Shown one piece after another: positions 1-8,658 of a stretch of 64,000 bases of DNA. Every line of letters starts with the position of its first letter. Position 1 is the first letter of the stretch. The notes below the pieces were generated by a model, which worked only from the letters and a program-made list of their open reading frames with translations, had not been told where the DNA came from and ran no database searches. Source of the stretch: Algorimicrobium echini (GTDB lineage Bacteria > Bacteroidota > Bacteroidia > Flavobacteriales > Flavobacteriaceae); contig NZ_FOVN01000002.1 in the NCBI RefSeq assembly GCF_900115185.1, positions 29,980 to 93,979 of the forward strand. Reading direction: 5' to 3'. The position numbers and the translations under genes were made by a program.

Positions 1-1
1 A

Positions 2-1294
2 TTTAAAGATGAAGAAAATCCGTTTCGGTTAGCCATTGTTTGCGCTATGTGGATAACTGGCTTTGATGCACCTTGTGTTTCTACCGTATATCTTGATAAA
101 CCAATAAAAGGGCATACATTAATGCAAACCATAGCAAGAGCCAACCGTGTGTATGATGATGAAAAGGAAAATGGTTTAATTGTAGATTATGGGAATGTTT
201 ATAAACAATTGGAACAGGCCTATTCTATTTATGGCGAAGGTGGTAAATCTGGAGGTAAAGGAAAGCCAACAGGAAGTCCTGTAGAGCCTATAGAAAATGT
301 TGAGGTAGAATTGAAACAAGCTATTAAAGATGTCAAAGCTTATGTAAAGGAATTGAATTTTTCACTTCAAGAATTGAAAGACGCAAAGCCCATGTCCAAA
401 ATAGCTAAAATTAAAGATGCTGTGGATTGTGTGTGTTTAAATGAAACCACCAGAACCACATTTGAAATGATGGCTCGTAATGTGTTTAGAAAATATAAAG
501 CGTTGTTTCCATCGGATACCTTAAAGAAACACGTGTCAGATTTTAATGCTATTGAAGCCATTTACACGACATTGAATCAGAATGTCAAGGCTGCTGATGT
601 CACACAAATTATCATGGACTTACAAGCTATTGTAAGTGATAGTATAGTTATTCAAGATCCAGGCGTTCAAGAACCACTGGATGATGTTTATGTCGATTTA
701 TCTTCATTAGATTTTGATAAGCTACGTGCAGCTTTTGCAAAAACACCACGCAAAAACACCTTGGTTTTTAATTTACAAAATGCCATTGAACAGCGTTTGG
801 AACAGATGTTAAAGGAAAATCCGCTACGTATTGAATTTTACGACCGTTACAAAGAAATCATAGATATTTACAATAATGGGAAAAACTTGGAGGACACCAT
901 AAATGCTTTTAATAATCTAAATACTTTTATTCAAGATTTATCTTTTGAAGAACAACGTGTGGTACGGGAGGAACTAAACGACCAAGAAACACTTGCGATA
1001 TTCGATTTGCTAAAAGAAGGTAAAGAATTGTCCACTAAAGAACTAAAAGCTGTTAAGAAAGTAGCCACAAAAACCTTGGAAACCTTAAAGTCAGAAAAAC
1101 TAAAAATTGATAATTGGCGAGAAAGCAGACAGATAAAAGCACAAGTTAAAAGTGCTATTTATGATAATCTATTATACTTACCACAAGACTTTTATTCGGA
1201 CGAAGAAGTAGGCATCAAAACAGCCAATGTGTACCAACATATTTATTCCAGTTATTATGGTGGTGGGAAGAGTGTTTATGCCCAAGCTGTTTAA
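2..1294 (+). CDS. hsdR: Type I restriction endonuclease subunit R (HsdR), C-terminal part
   Basis: The reading frame is open to the left edge, so this is the last 430 residues of a larger protein; the first in-frame ATG (position 47) lies inside the helicase domain and is not a start. The fragment opens with helicase-superfamily-2 motifs V and VI (TGFDAP, then [12 protein letters not shown]), continues with the spacer and ends with the helical C-terminal region that binds the HsdM/HsdS methylase core. HsdR is the translocating and cleaving subunit of a type I restriction-modification complex; the N-terminal nuclease and Walker A parts would lie upstream of the window. It is the last gene of its operon and converges with the membrane-protein operon that follows. 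Confidence 0.9.
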   Translation, partial: FKDEENPFRLAIVCAMWITGFDAPCVSTVYLDKPIKGHTLMQTIARANRVYDDEKENGLIVDYGNVYKQLEQAYSIYGEGGKSGGKGKPTGSPVEPIENVEVELKQAIKDVKAYVKELNFSLQELKDAKPMSKIAKIKDAVDCVCLNETTRTTFEMMARNVFRKYKALFPSDTLKKHVSDFNAIEAIYTTLNQNVKAADVTQIIMDLQAIVSDSIVIQDPGVQEPLDDVYVDLSSLDFDKLRAAFAKTPRKNTLVFNLQNAIEQRLEQMLKENPLRIEFYDRYKEIIDIYNNGKNLEDTINAFNNLNTFIQDLSFEEQRVVREELNDQETLAIFDLLKEGKELSTKELKAVKKVATKTLETLKSEKLKIDNWRESRQIKAQVKSAIYDNLLYLPQDFYSDEEVGIKTANVYQHIYSSYYGGGKSVYAQAV

Positions 1295-1310
1295 TAGATG
1301 CGATCTGGTT

Positions 1311-1610
1311 TTATATTTGTTTTTTTGTTCTGTCAATGAACAAACTTATAATAAGCCAAAAACCAACAAGGACATCCACAATGTTCCAAATTTCTCTACC
1401 AAGTGCTATTTTAAAAAACGGTTGAAAGAGTAGTGCAAGTGCACCGTAAATAATCATTTCTGTATTCTTGTTTTCTCCATTTGCTTGGTATGCCATGATT
1501 CCAAAGCCGATTAATGATATAAAACGTACAAATTGATAAAACCCATATGGCATATCCAATAAGCATAAAAACAGCAAAATGGCTAAAACGATTTTAAGTA
1601 CTCTATTCAT
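1311..1610 (-). CDS. Small membrane protein, DUF6804 family
   Basis: A 99-residue protein with about three hydrophobic segments: residues 5-20, about 25-42, and 75-92. The motif LLFLCLLDMPYGFYQFVRFI near the N-terminus is, from memory, the signature of DUF6804, a family of unknown function in Bacteroidota. It is the last gene of the minus-strand operon that starts with the DUF4407 gene, 13 bp behind the lipoprotein gene, and it ends just beyond the end of hsdR. Its function is unknown. Confidence 0.7.
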   Translation of the reverse strand: MNRVLKIVLAILLFLCLLDMPYGFYQFVRFISLIGFGIMAYQANGENKNTEMIIYGALALLFQPFFKIALGREIWNIVDVLVGFWLIISLFIDRTKKQI

Positions 1611-1623
1611 AAATTAATTTAAT

Positions 1624-2547
1624 TTAATATGTCAAAGTTGAAATGTAATAGCTACTTGAATATTCACCATACAGGCTTTCTGTTCCTGCAAAATTCCTAA
1701 CATTGGATGCACTTACAGAAGCAGCAACTTTATAAACGCCACTTTTTAAATGTATTGTCTTTGTTTGATTTGGAGGAATACTTATTTTTTTAATATCTGG
1801 GCCACTATAACGTAAAGTTAATGTGTACTTTGTGTCATTTTTTATATCCATTACCGATTGGCTATTATTTCTAGAGCCTAGTAGTTCAGAAGCAGGAATC
1901 TCTCCGTATTCGCCATCGAATATTTCAGTGACTTCGAGAGCAATAATTATTTTTTCAATGTCATTTTTCTTTGGATGATCTGGATAATCCTCCAAGAATT
2001 TTTTCCATTGATTAGATGATTCGCTTTCAATAGCTGAAGCATAGGCTTCCTGTTTTTCTTTTTCTTTTAACTCGGAAATTTTATTGTTAGCTAAAGTATT
2101 ATGTTCTTTAACCTTATTTTGATTTACGTAATCTTCTAATTCATTAATGTCTTCAGCATTTTTAATAAGCTCTTCTATTTTAATGCTTGCGGCAATTGAT
2201 ATTTCAGGATTTATATTATTTTCAATTAAAATGAGTATAGTTTTAATGTTTGTTGCTTCATTAATTTTAATTATGATAAGTCTTATTTTAGAAGTTTCTA
2301 ATAATTTTTGTGCCTCAAGAGTCTCGTCGTAAGTAGCGTAACGACTAATTAAATCTTCTAAATTTAAAATCGCATTTTCATAGTCTTCTTTTTCATAAAA
2401 CGTTCGCGAAAGTGATAGTAACTTCTTAACCGAGTCATACTCTTTTTTTTGAAATTCTTCTATGTTGTATTCAGGTAATTTATTGTCTCTTTTACAACTT
2501 GTAAGAGAACATAATATAACGGCAATACTAATAAATATTAAACGCAT
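1624..2547 (-). CDS. Putative lipoprotein with TPR-like helices and a C-terminal beta domain
   Basis: A 307-residue protein beginning with a lipoprotein signal peptide (lipobox LTSC, Cys at residue 18), so it is probably anchored in the outer membrane. Residues about 25-200 are helical and charged, with a tetratricopeptide-like stretch (SRTFYEKEDYENAILNLEDL). The last about 90 residues look like a small beta-sandwich. Its start overlaps the end of the upstream membrane-protein gene by 20 bp, which indicates translational coupling within the six-gene operon. I do not recognise a named family. It may assemble with the neighbouring membrane proteins. Confidence 0.6.
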   Translation of the reverse strand: MRLIFISIAVILCSLTSCKRDNKLPEYNIEEFQKKEYDSVKKLLSLSRTFYEKEDYENAILNLEDLISRYATYDETLEAQKLLETSKIRLIIIKINEATNIKTILILIENNINPEISIAASIKIEELIKNAEDINELEDYVNQNKVKEHNTLANNKISELKEKEKQEAYASAIESESSNQWKKFLEDYPDHPKKNDIEKIIIALEVTEIFDGEYGEIPASELLGSRNNSQSVMDIKNDTKYTLTLRYSGPDIKKISIPPNQTKTIHLKSGVYKVAASVSASNVRNFAGTESLYGEYSSSYYISTLTY

Positions 2548-2992
2548 CTGTGCTTGTTATTAGATTATAAAACTCGTTGGTTAACACAATTAATAGTGTG
2601 GATATTACTAGCCATAAAATGGCTTGTATAAGAACATTATTTGCTTTTATAAAAAAGGTTATTAATAGCTTACTTAAGATATATGAGATTAAAAGTAAAA
2701 TTACGTTTAAAACGAAAACAATCGAACAAACACTAAACACATAAAATAGACTTTCTTTATTGTTAATTTGATATGAGATAAAGTTAACAAGTGGTTTTAT
2801 TAAAATAAATAATGAAATGAAAATTGATAAATTACCAGCCAGAAGAAAAGGTAATTTGTCCTTAATTTCGTTTTCCTTTAAAGCAAAGGTTTTAAATCCT
2901 TTATAAATAATAACTCTATTTAAAAGGATTAATGATACCAGATAAAAAAATAGTATAAATACTAGCATGACTGAAAATTCTGATGTTTCCAT
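2528..2992 (-). CDS. Four-helix membrane protein of unknown function
   Basis: A 154-residue, very hydrophobic protein with four predicted membrane helices, around residues 7-27, 48-70, 83-112 and 118-142, and short polar loops. No motif is recognised. It sits 6 bp behind the transglutaminase-like gene and overlaps the next lipoprotein gene by 20 bp, so it is an integral member of the operon at 1.3-7.0 kb. Its function is unknown; the context suggests a membrane complex. Confidence 0.55.
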   Translation of the reverse strand: METSEFSVMLVFILFFYLVSLILLNRVIIYKGFKTFALKENEIKDKLPFLLAGNLSIFISLFILIKPLVNFISYQINNKESLFYVFSVCSIVFVLNVILLLISYILSKLLITFFIKANNVLIQAILWLVISTLLIVLTNEFYNLITSTDAFNIY

Positions 2993-2998
2993 AGTTTG

Positions 2999-4795
2999 TT
3001 ATTTTAAATTTAATGTCCAATAATTAGTGTTTCGTATTGGCTTTGAAATTCTACCCATTTCAAATCCTGTGTTTGTTGTTTCCCATAAATAATAGCGTTT
3101 TCCATTAGATACTTTATATGTTAATCCTGCAATATTTTTGGTTATATGAATCCCTAAAAGTGAATGTTTGTAATAATCACTTCCAAAAATTGCAACATCA
3201 TAATTATAGTGTTTTAAGAGCGAATAAAGTAAAAGTGTCCTTGAGTCACAATCTGCCTTTAAGTCTTTTAAAAATTCAGCAGGCGATTTTATACCGTACT
3301 TTATATATCCCTGACAAGGATTATTTTGAAGTAACTCTCGAATAGACTGATCCTGATAATCGTAAGGGTTACAAGAATCATCTAATATCGCATAATAAGG
3401 AATGCTTTGTATCATTGATACGATAACATCTGGAAATTTCTCATACGAAATGGTGTTTTTAGCTTTTATAGAATCTAATGATTGATAGATAAAATATAAG
3501 GATTCTTCTGATTCGGTATGCAATGTATTTAGTAAGCTATTATAATCTTGTTCAGTTCTTAAGTATGGGAAAGACTGTTTAACATTATTCTCATAAGTAA
3601 CATAATCGCTATTTACTTTTAAGTAAGTGCTGTAATTATTCTCGTCAAAATCTTTCCATTCAACTAAATGAATATAATCTATCGATGTATTTTCTTTTAC
3701 TTTTTCTATTGTTTTAGGAACTTCTGTTGGGTTTGGTGGTGTAAAATTATTACTTGAATTTGATGATGTAATAGTTGTTAAATTATATATGGATAGAATA
3801 ATAATTCCTAGAAAAAGTAAATTAAAGAGATAACCTAAAATATTAAAACGCCCCAAAACTTGAAACAATTTTGGGAGTAACCATAATGCAACAAAAAAAC
3901 CAATAATCCATAGACTATACCAACCAAAAGCTGAAATTAATGCAACCAATATGCCTATGAGAATTGCTGCATAAATGAGATACCCAATAATTTGGAATAT
4001 TACACCTATACCCTCAAATAGCGACTCTAAACATCCAACGTTTTCTGTTTCTGGAGTGTTGTTTCCTAATCGTGCATTGGAACCGTAAGCTTGTTTTACA
4101 CTTTCTATTATCGAGCCTAACTTGGTTGTATGCTGTGCTTGAAATTCGGTAAAAACAGCTTCAAAACGTGTGTCTTTTTCAACTACAAAATGGACTTCTT
4201 CAGTATCAAATTCACTAAAATCTTCTTTCCATTTAATAAATGAAGCGTTTTTATTTGGTTTGGCTTTTATTTTAATTTTTTCCCCAATAGCATAATATTC
4301 TTTTTTAGGATTAATTTCTATGGTGCCATCACCTATAACATTTGGAAATAATTCATAAAATGTTACCTTTTCAACTTCTTCTCGTTTATTCTTTTTAAGA
4401 CCATAAACTGTTACATTTAGAGTAGAAAATATTTTTCCTTGATCTTTTATCGTGTTAAACCTATCAATTTTAAGCTCGCCATTTTCTGTAACAAAATTAT
4501 CGTCGCAAATAATCTTATCGTAATTTGCGTTAAAGGCTAATTGTTTATCATTATCGGTTACATAGGTTGGAATAGTATAAGGTAATTGCAGCGCAAAAAC
4601 CCGATCTCTATTTATACCAAAAGGGATATTTGGTGCAATATGTTTTTTTGTAACATAAAGTTTAGTAGATAGTATATTTTCTATTGAAAATTTCTCATTC
4701 TTTTCAGATAATCTAGTCCCAGAAAATTTAAGTTCTAAATTCCCTTCTACATAATTGTAGTCTTCATAAACGATTACGGTTTCAATTATTTTCAT
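2999..4795 (-). CDS. Membrane protein with InlB-type repeat and C-terminal transglutaminase-like domain
   Basis: A 598-residue protein with a mosaic layout. The N-terminal 150 residues are beta-rich. Next comes a repeat of the InlB-B/bacterial-repeat kind (motif YAIGEKIKIKAKPNKNASFI through FEAVFTEF, about residues 165-215). Three or four membrane helices lie at about 255-345, and the C-terminal domain has a transglutaminase-like arrangement: Cys in ADCDSRT, His in KHSLLGIHI and an acidic residue in YYLWETTN. Transglutaminase-like folds act as proteases or cross-linkers, or bind without catalysis. Which applies here cannot be told. The start overlaps the end of the upstream DUF4407-type gene by 14 bp. 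Confidence 0.6.
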   Translation of the reverse strand: MKIIETVIVYEDYNYVEGNLELKFSGTRLSEKNEKFSIENILSTKLYVTKKHIAPNIPFGINRDRVFALQLPYTIPTYVTDNDKQLAFNANYDKIICDDNFVTENGELKIDRFNTIKDQGKIFSTLNVTVYGLKKNKREEVEKVTFYELFPNVIGDGTIEINPKKEYYAIGEKIKIKAKPNKNASFIKWKEDFSEFDTEEVHFVVEKDTRFEAVFTEFQAQHTTKLGSIIESVKQAYGSNARLGNNTPETENVGCLESLFEGIGVIFQIIGYLIYAAILIGILVALISAFGWYSLWIIGFFVALWLLPKLFQVLGRFNILGYLFNLLFLGIIILSIYNLTTITSSNSSNNFTPPNPTEVPKTIEKVKENTSIDYIHLVEWKDFDENNYSTYLKVNSDYVTYENNVKQSFPYLRTEQDYNSLLNTLHTESEESLYFIYQSLDSIKAKNTISYEKFPDVIVSMIQSIPYYAILDDSCNPYDYQDQSIRELLQNNPCQGYIKYGIKSPAEFLKDLKADCDSRTLLLYSLLKHYNYDVAIFGSDYYKHSLLGIHITKNIAGLTYKVSNGKRYYLWETTNTGFEMGRISKPIRNTNYWTLNLK

Positions 4796-5735
4796 TGAGC
4801 AACCATTTAGAGAATTCTGAATCGTTTTGTAATTCTAATCCTTTAATTTTTATTGTATTAAAAGGAGGGTCTTGGTATTTAGTTTTCCAAGATAAATTTA
4901 AAGTTTCATATTTTTTTCTTAATATTTGATTGTATTCTTCAACAAAATTTTGATGATGTTTTAATATAAGTTCACTTTGAATTCTTTTTTTATTTTTATA
5001 ATAATTGGAACTTAATGCTATTCGAGATTTAATTAGTACTGGAGAAATGAAAATGAGGATAAAAACACCCGAGAAAATCCATATGAACCAAGTAGCTTTA
5101 CTCGTATCCATTAATATCATTTTTTTAATAAAAAAATTTCTTGAGTATTGATATTCAACGTAGTTTTTTAATCTTTCGTTCTTCTCGTTTTGAAATCTAC
5201 TAACTTCATCACTTAAAATATTTTCAGATAGGTTTAGATCTTGTCTTTCTTTTAATTTATATACATATTCATTATTTAACTTTAGGTTTCTCTGTTCTAT
5301 TTCTTTTACAATATTTTCATTTAAAAGAAAATCTACCTTATTAGAAAACATACTATATTCTATAGGCTGTGACACAATAACACCAAGAAAGACTAAAAAA
5401 CCAATACGAATTATGTAAGAGCCAATTTTTCCAGTTATACTAGTGTCTTTAGTAGGTAAAACATTTTTTGTAAGTGTATGTAGAATAAACAAATAGAGAA
5501 ATAGAATTACAAAGGCAAAATAGATACCTATTAGTAATCCGAAATAGTACGATTCTAATAATTCGTAAACTCCATAAGTAAAGCTTATACCTGTAATTAA
5601 TAAAACAAACAGAACGAAAAGCCCAATGATACTGAATTTAACCCTAGTTTCTTTACGGCATTCAGATAGTATATATGGATCCTCACCAGCAAACCACCAA
5701 AGAAATTTATTATGTTCTAGAAATTTTAATTTCAT
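4782..5735 (-). CDS. DUF4407-like membrane protein (divergent paralogue of the next gene upstream)
   Basis: A 317-residue protein with four predicted membrane helices (about 35-58, 64-88, 108-126, 213-236) and a charged, probably coiled-coil segment between the third and fourth. It shares the pattern of its upstream neighbour: an N-terminal W-x2-AG-x-D-x2-IL motif (WWFAGEDPYIL), then a helix, and an S-x-P-x-E motif (SQPIEYSMF) at the end of helix 3. I therefore read it as a shorter, diverged DUF4407-type paralogue. The start codon follows the upstream stop with no gap. Function unknown. Confidence 0.6.
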   Translation of the reverse strand: MKLKFLEHNKFLWWFAGEDPYILSECRKETRVKFSIIGLFVLFVLLITGISFTYGVYELLESYYFGLLIGIYFAFVILFLYLFILHTLTKNVLPTKDTSITGKIGSYIIRIGFLVFLGVIVSQPIEYSMFSNKVDFLLNENIVKEIEQRNLKLNNEYVYKLKERQDLNLSENILSDEVSRFQNEKNERLKNYVEYQYSRNFFIKKMILMDTSKATWFIWIFSGVFILIFISPVLIKSRIALSSNYYKNKKRIQSELILKHHQNFVEEYNQILRKKYETLNLSWKTKYQDPPFNTIKIKGLELQNDSEFSKWLLNENN

Positions 5736-7004
5736 TTAGGAATACTTAATAAAATCCTCTGGTTTTTCGTCTATTTTCTTCTTCTCGGCGGCTTCAAATT
5801 TTTCGATTGCGTATTTAGTTATTCTAATTTGGGCATCGTGAAATTCTTTTTTCTCCTGAATTTCTTTTTCTGCATTTAAAAACCGTACTAATTCTCTTTG
5901 CACACCTTGTTTATCTTCATAATAATCTTCTTCAATATAAATGCCACTATGTGCTAATTCTAATGCTTTGTAGTTGCTTGACATATAATCGTAAGGAGAT
6001 TTAATAAGCATTAGTTTAAAGAATATTGGGGTAAGTTCTATAGCTAAAAATAAAAGCATCAAGAAAATGGAAACGGTTGGATACTCCTCTTCGGCTATTG
6101 TTATTCTTTCTGCTAATCCATCTAACCCAGATAAACCAACGCTAATATTATCTATCTCTTTGTTTTTTGCTTCTACATAACCTTTAATTTCTATATTCAA
6201 ATCAGCAATTAGAGGATCTAATCTTAATCGCCTATTGTCTCTATCTAGTTTTCTATCTTGCATTATAGCTTTTAATTGTCTTGCTTCTGGTCCAAATCCA
6301 GGCGCAGTTGGGTCGACCATTTCAGCGTTAAAATTAATTTCTGAATTCGTGTAGGCTTCTTCAGCCTTATCAATTTCTCGTTGATATTTAGCAATGGCAG
6401 CATTTTTTTCAGAAATTCTAGAAACATACTTTTCTTCAATCGTTTTTACTGCATCCTCTTTCAATCTTTCTTGTTTTACCTGTAGTTTGGCATCTATTTC
6501 ACCTTTTAAAATTCTAATTTCTAATGGTTTTGAAATAGAAATAGCAATAATACAGCCCATAATAATTCTAGGTAAAGCACTTTTTAATTCTCCCCAAGTA
6601 ATTGCTTCACTACCATCGCCAGTTCCTGTACTGGTAACAATAAAACGGTCTATATTATAAATAATTAAACCCCAAACAAGACCGAAAACCAAAGCTATTA
6701 GTGTTGTTTGGATATCTGTGTTTTCTGTAAATCCAACAAGATTATTGATGCCTTCAGTACCACCAGTTTTTTCCCAAAGTTCAGAAACATCTGAAGCTTT
6801 TGGCTTAAAAATGGTATAAAAAGCATAGCCTCCAGATAAACCAGCCATTATGGCTGTTGCAACTACAATCCCTCCTAGGCAGAAGTATTTAATTTGGTCG
6901 CTATAAGTTGCTTGCTTTAAAATAAATTGATCTCCACCTGCTGCTTTCCAAAACAGCTTCATAATCCAAGATGGTTTAGGGGTTTGGTACGTTTGATTGC
7001 TCAT
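5736..7004 (-). CDS. DUF4407 domain-containing membrane protein
   Basis: A 422-residue protein with the DUF4407 layout: an N-terminal AAGGDQFIL motif, membrane helices at about 38-64, 103-121, 147-166 and 315-336, the motif YNIDRFIV after helix 2, and SISKPLEIRI after helix 3. A long charged coiled coil (about 175-310) follows. The family occurs widely in bacteria and its function is unknown. It is the first gene of a six-gene operon in which all products are membrane proteins or lipoproteins, with adjacent genes overlapping or separated by 13 bp or less. Confidence 0.75.
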   Translation of the reverse strand: MSNQTYQTPKPSWIMKLFWKAAGGDQFILKQATYSDQIKYFCLGGIVVATAIMAGLSGGYAFYTIFKPKASDVSELWEKTGGTEGINNLVGFTENTDIQTTLIALVFGLVWGLIIYNIDRFIVTSTGTGDGSEAITWGELKSALPRIIMGCIIAISISKPLEIRILKGEIDAKLQVKQERLKEDAVKTIEEKYVSRISEKNAAIAKYQREIDKAEEAYTNSEINFNAEMVDPTAPGFGPEARQLKAIMQDRKLDRDNRRLRLDPLIADLNIEIKGYVEAKNKEIDNISVGLSGLDGLAERITIAEEEYPTVSIFLMLLFLAIELTPIFFKLMLIKSPYDYMSSNYKALELAHSGIYIEEDYYEDKQGVQRELVRFLNAEKEIQEKKEFHDAQIRITKYAIEKFEAAEKKKIDEKPEDFIKYS

Positions 7005-7120
7005 TAATGGTTAATAATATTAGTTGCGTTATAGTTTTGATTTATTAATCTGGAATCTAATTTTAGTCGTTTAGTAATATTTTTTGAAAATGGCTTCTCT
7101 AACTTTTTTGAGTAAAGAAG

Positions 7121-7492
7121 CTATTTCTGAATAATTAAAGAGGATAGGTTGAATCTTTTATGTGAAATTGTGTTAATTGCTCGTATAGAATTCAATACAA
7201 TACGGCTTTCAAAATCAGGTAAATTAACATCTATTGGTTTTGCTTCAACCTCAAGAAAATGAGTTTGATTATTAAAGAGGCCAACAAGTTTTAGTTTTAC
7301 AGAATTAGATTCTTTAAACGGTGATACTAAATATGTGTTTTGTTTTGGAACTAAAACATCATTAATATAGATTTTTTTACAGTTTTTATAAATCAGTGTT
7401 AAGTGGTATAATTGTTTGTTGTTACTATCAAAATCACAAATGTGTGATTTAATCAAATTGCATTTCAATTTATTTATGATAGTTTTTAGCAT
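7121..7492 (-). CDS. Hypothetical protein, 123 aa
   Basis: A soluble, beta-rich protein of 123 residues with no signal peptide and no membrane helix. I recognise no family. It lies 116 bp upstream of the DUF4407 operon on the same strand and may be co-transcribed with it. A 30-bp inverted repeat (7617-7646) lies about 125 bp upstream of its start. Length and codon use are plausible for a real gene, but there is no independent support. Confidence 0.4.
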   Translation of the reverse strand: MLKTIINKLKCNLIKSHICDFDSNNKQLYHLTLIYKNCKKIYINDVLVPKQNTYLVSPFKESNSVKLKLVGLFNNQTHFLEVEAKPIDVNLPDFESRIVLNSIRAINTISHKRFNLSSLIIQK

Positions 7493-7616
7493 TTTTATTT
7501 CGTCGAATCCCTATTTAACTCATGTTTTTTTTAATTTATCAATAAATTGCAGTTTGTTATTTCCTACTAATTTTAAATCTCTAAAATAGAAACTAAAATA
7601 GAAACTAAAATCAATC

Positions 7617-7646
7617 TAAAAAATACGTAGAACTACGTAATTTTTA
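7617..7646. promoter_or_regulatory. Inverted repeat TACGTAG-NN-CTACGTA, possible operator
   Basis: The core TACGTAG-aa-CTACGTA is flanked by complementary A and T runs, giving a near-perfect 30-bp palindrome with one mismatched pair. The same element, with 15 identical bases on its left arm (CTAAAAAATACGTAG), recurs at 41743-41772. Both lie about 100-130 bp upstream of a gene for a poorly known protein. It could be a protein-binding site; an RNA hairpin is also possible. Confidence 0.45.
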
Positions 7647-7924
7647 ACTCGTTGTTACATAATGATAAATATAAAGAAGCTATTTTTATAATAATTACGG
7701 TTACCCGTAAAGCGGTAAAAAAGAATAAAAAACTTTACCAGTAATAGTATCAAAATAAGGTTTAGCACCTTGAATGTTAAGAGGTGTTATTTTTAATGGC
7801 ATGTTACCGTTTTAATTACACTTGGATATTGGTATTATCTCTTTTGGTTTCTGGTCTGTTTTGTTGTTCCTAAAATTAGTGTTGTAGGTTTTTTTATGCC
7901 TTCTATGTTTGACACTTAGAGGCA

Positions 7925-7958
7925 TAAAAAAAGTCCTGTACTTCCGTACAAGACTTTT
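7925..7958 (-). terminator. Intrinsic terminator of tRNA-Met
   Basis: The stem AAAAGTC-x-TGTAC / GTACA-x-GACTTTT closes on the loop TTCC. On the minus strand it is followed by a run of seven T residues, immediately downstream of the tRNA. Confidence 0.8.
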
Positions 7959-7964
7959 ACTGAT

Positions 7965-8040
7965 GTAGCGAGACCGAGATTTGAACTCGGGACCTCTGGG
8001 TTATGAATCCAACGCTCTAACCAACTGAGCTACCTCGCCA
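7965..8040 (-). tRNA. tRNA-Met (anticodon CAT)
   Basis: The minus strand shows a complete cloverleaf: D-arm AGCTCAGTTGGTTAGAGC, anticodon arm TTGGATTCATAACCCAG with CAT in the loop, T-arm GAGTTCGAATCTC and a paired acceptor stem (TGGCGAG with CTCGCTA). CCA is not fully encoded, as is common in this phylum. The D-arm and acceptor stem fit an elongator tRNA-Met rather than the initiator. A promoter and a terminator flank it, so it is a single-gene transcript. Confidence 0.92.
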
Positions 8041-8100
8041 TATTCCTGTTGTAACAGGAGTCTCTTAATTCAAAGCGGTTCATACCGCTTTTTAAGGCTG

Positions 8101-8130
8101 CAAATATAACAACTAATTTATTCCGTGCAA
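8101..8130 (-). promoter_or_regulatory. Promoter of tRNA-Met
   Basis: On the minus strand TTG, a 19-bp spacer and TATATTTG match the Bacteroidota consensus TTG-N(17-23)-TAnnTTTG. The leader between it and the tRNA (8041-8095) contains two short hairpins, CCTGTTGTAACAGG at 8045-8058 and AAGCGG-N6-CCGCTT at 8073-8090. Confidence 0.7.
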
Positions 8131-8215
8131 ATAAAAAACAACATAAAATATTTATAAAAAATAGTTTTAATTCTCATAATTTAATGTATATATTGAGCGC
8201 ATAAATTATTCAACT

Positions 8216-8602
8216 ATGGACGAGAAAGTAAAATTTGAAATGGAGTTTCCTATACAGGCGTCACCGCAATTATTATATCAATATATATCAACGCCTTCAG
8301 GCCTTTCGGAATGGTTTGCAGAAAATGTAAATTCCCGTGGCGAACTATTCAAATTTATTTGGGATGGCAGTGAAGAACAAGCACATTTAATTAGTAAAAA
8401 AAGTGGCGAACGTATTAAATTTCGTTGGGCTTCCGATGAAGGGGAACCGTATTATTTTGAAATACGTATTCAAGTGGATGAAATTACCAAAGATGTGTCT
8501 ATTATGATTGTCGATTTTGCTGAAGAAGATGAAGTGGATGAAGCTAAAATGCTTTGGGAAAATCAAATTTCAGATTTAAAACAAGTATTGGGTTCAGCTT
8601 AA
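8216..8602 (+). CDS. START-like (SRPBCC/AHSA1-type) domain protein
   Basis: A 128-residue acidic cytosolic protein of the START/Bet v1-like helix-grip fold, in the form common in Bacteroidota (motifs SPQLLYQYISTPSGLSEWFA and IKFRWASDEGEPYYFE). Proteins of this fold have a hydrophobic cavity and bind lipids or other ligands, or act with chaperones; the substrate here is unknown. It is a single gene ending 28 bp before a strong hairpin that doubles as its terminator. Confidence 0.75.
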   Translation: MDEKVKFEMEFPIQASPQLLYQYISTPSGLSEWFAENVNSRGELFKFIWDGSEEQAHLISKKSGERIKFRWASDEGEPYYFEIRIQVDEITKDVSIMIVDFAEEDEVDEAKMLWENQISDLKQVLGSA

Positions 8603-8630
8603 GGTGGTTTCTATTATAAAACATATCTTT

Positions 8631-8658
8631 GTCCCGAATTTTATTCGGGACTTTTTTT
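8631..8658 (+). terminator. Intrinsic terminator directly before an ATG
   Basis: A perfect 8-bp stem GTCCCGAA / TTCGGGAC with a 5-nt loop is followed by seven T residues, and the next gene's ATG begins at the following base. It ends the START-like transcript. A TATCTTTG box at 8624-8631, overlapping its left edge, looks like the -7 element of the next gene, so the two signals are superimposed. Confidence 0.75.

Larger units (their letters stand above)
7493..7964. other. Long intergenic region without a gene
   Basis: About 470 bases without a supported coding sequence. It holds the inverted repeat at 7617-7646, a short direct repeat (AAAATAGAAACT, repeated around 7583-7610), a small inverted repeat TTACC-N8-GGTAA at 7701-7718, and the terminator of tRNA-Met at the right end. 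I see no other structure. Confidence 0.5.

Noticed and set aside
1227..1433. Plus-strand frame overlapping the end of hsdR
   Set aside because: It straddles the convergent gene ends and is antisense to the DUF6804 gene; it has no features of its own.
1..7500. Mobile element carrying the restriction system and the DUF4407 operon
   Set aside because: No integrase, transposase or flanking repeats were found, and the upstream limit is outside the window, although tRNA-Met at 8.0 kb would be a plausible insertion target.
7583..7610. Short tandem repeat AAAATAGAAACT as a possible CRISPR or iteron array
   Set aside because: Only about two and a half units of 12 bp with no spacers or nearby cas or rep gene.
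8073..8090. Hairpin AAGCGG-N6-CCGCTT with T run, as a plus-strand terminator
   Set aside because: No plus-strand gene ends upstream of it; it lies in the leader of the minus-strand tRNA-Met.
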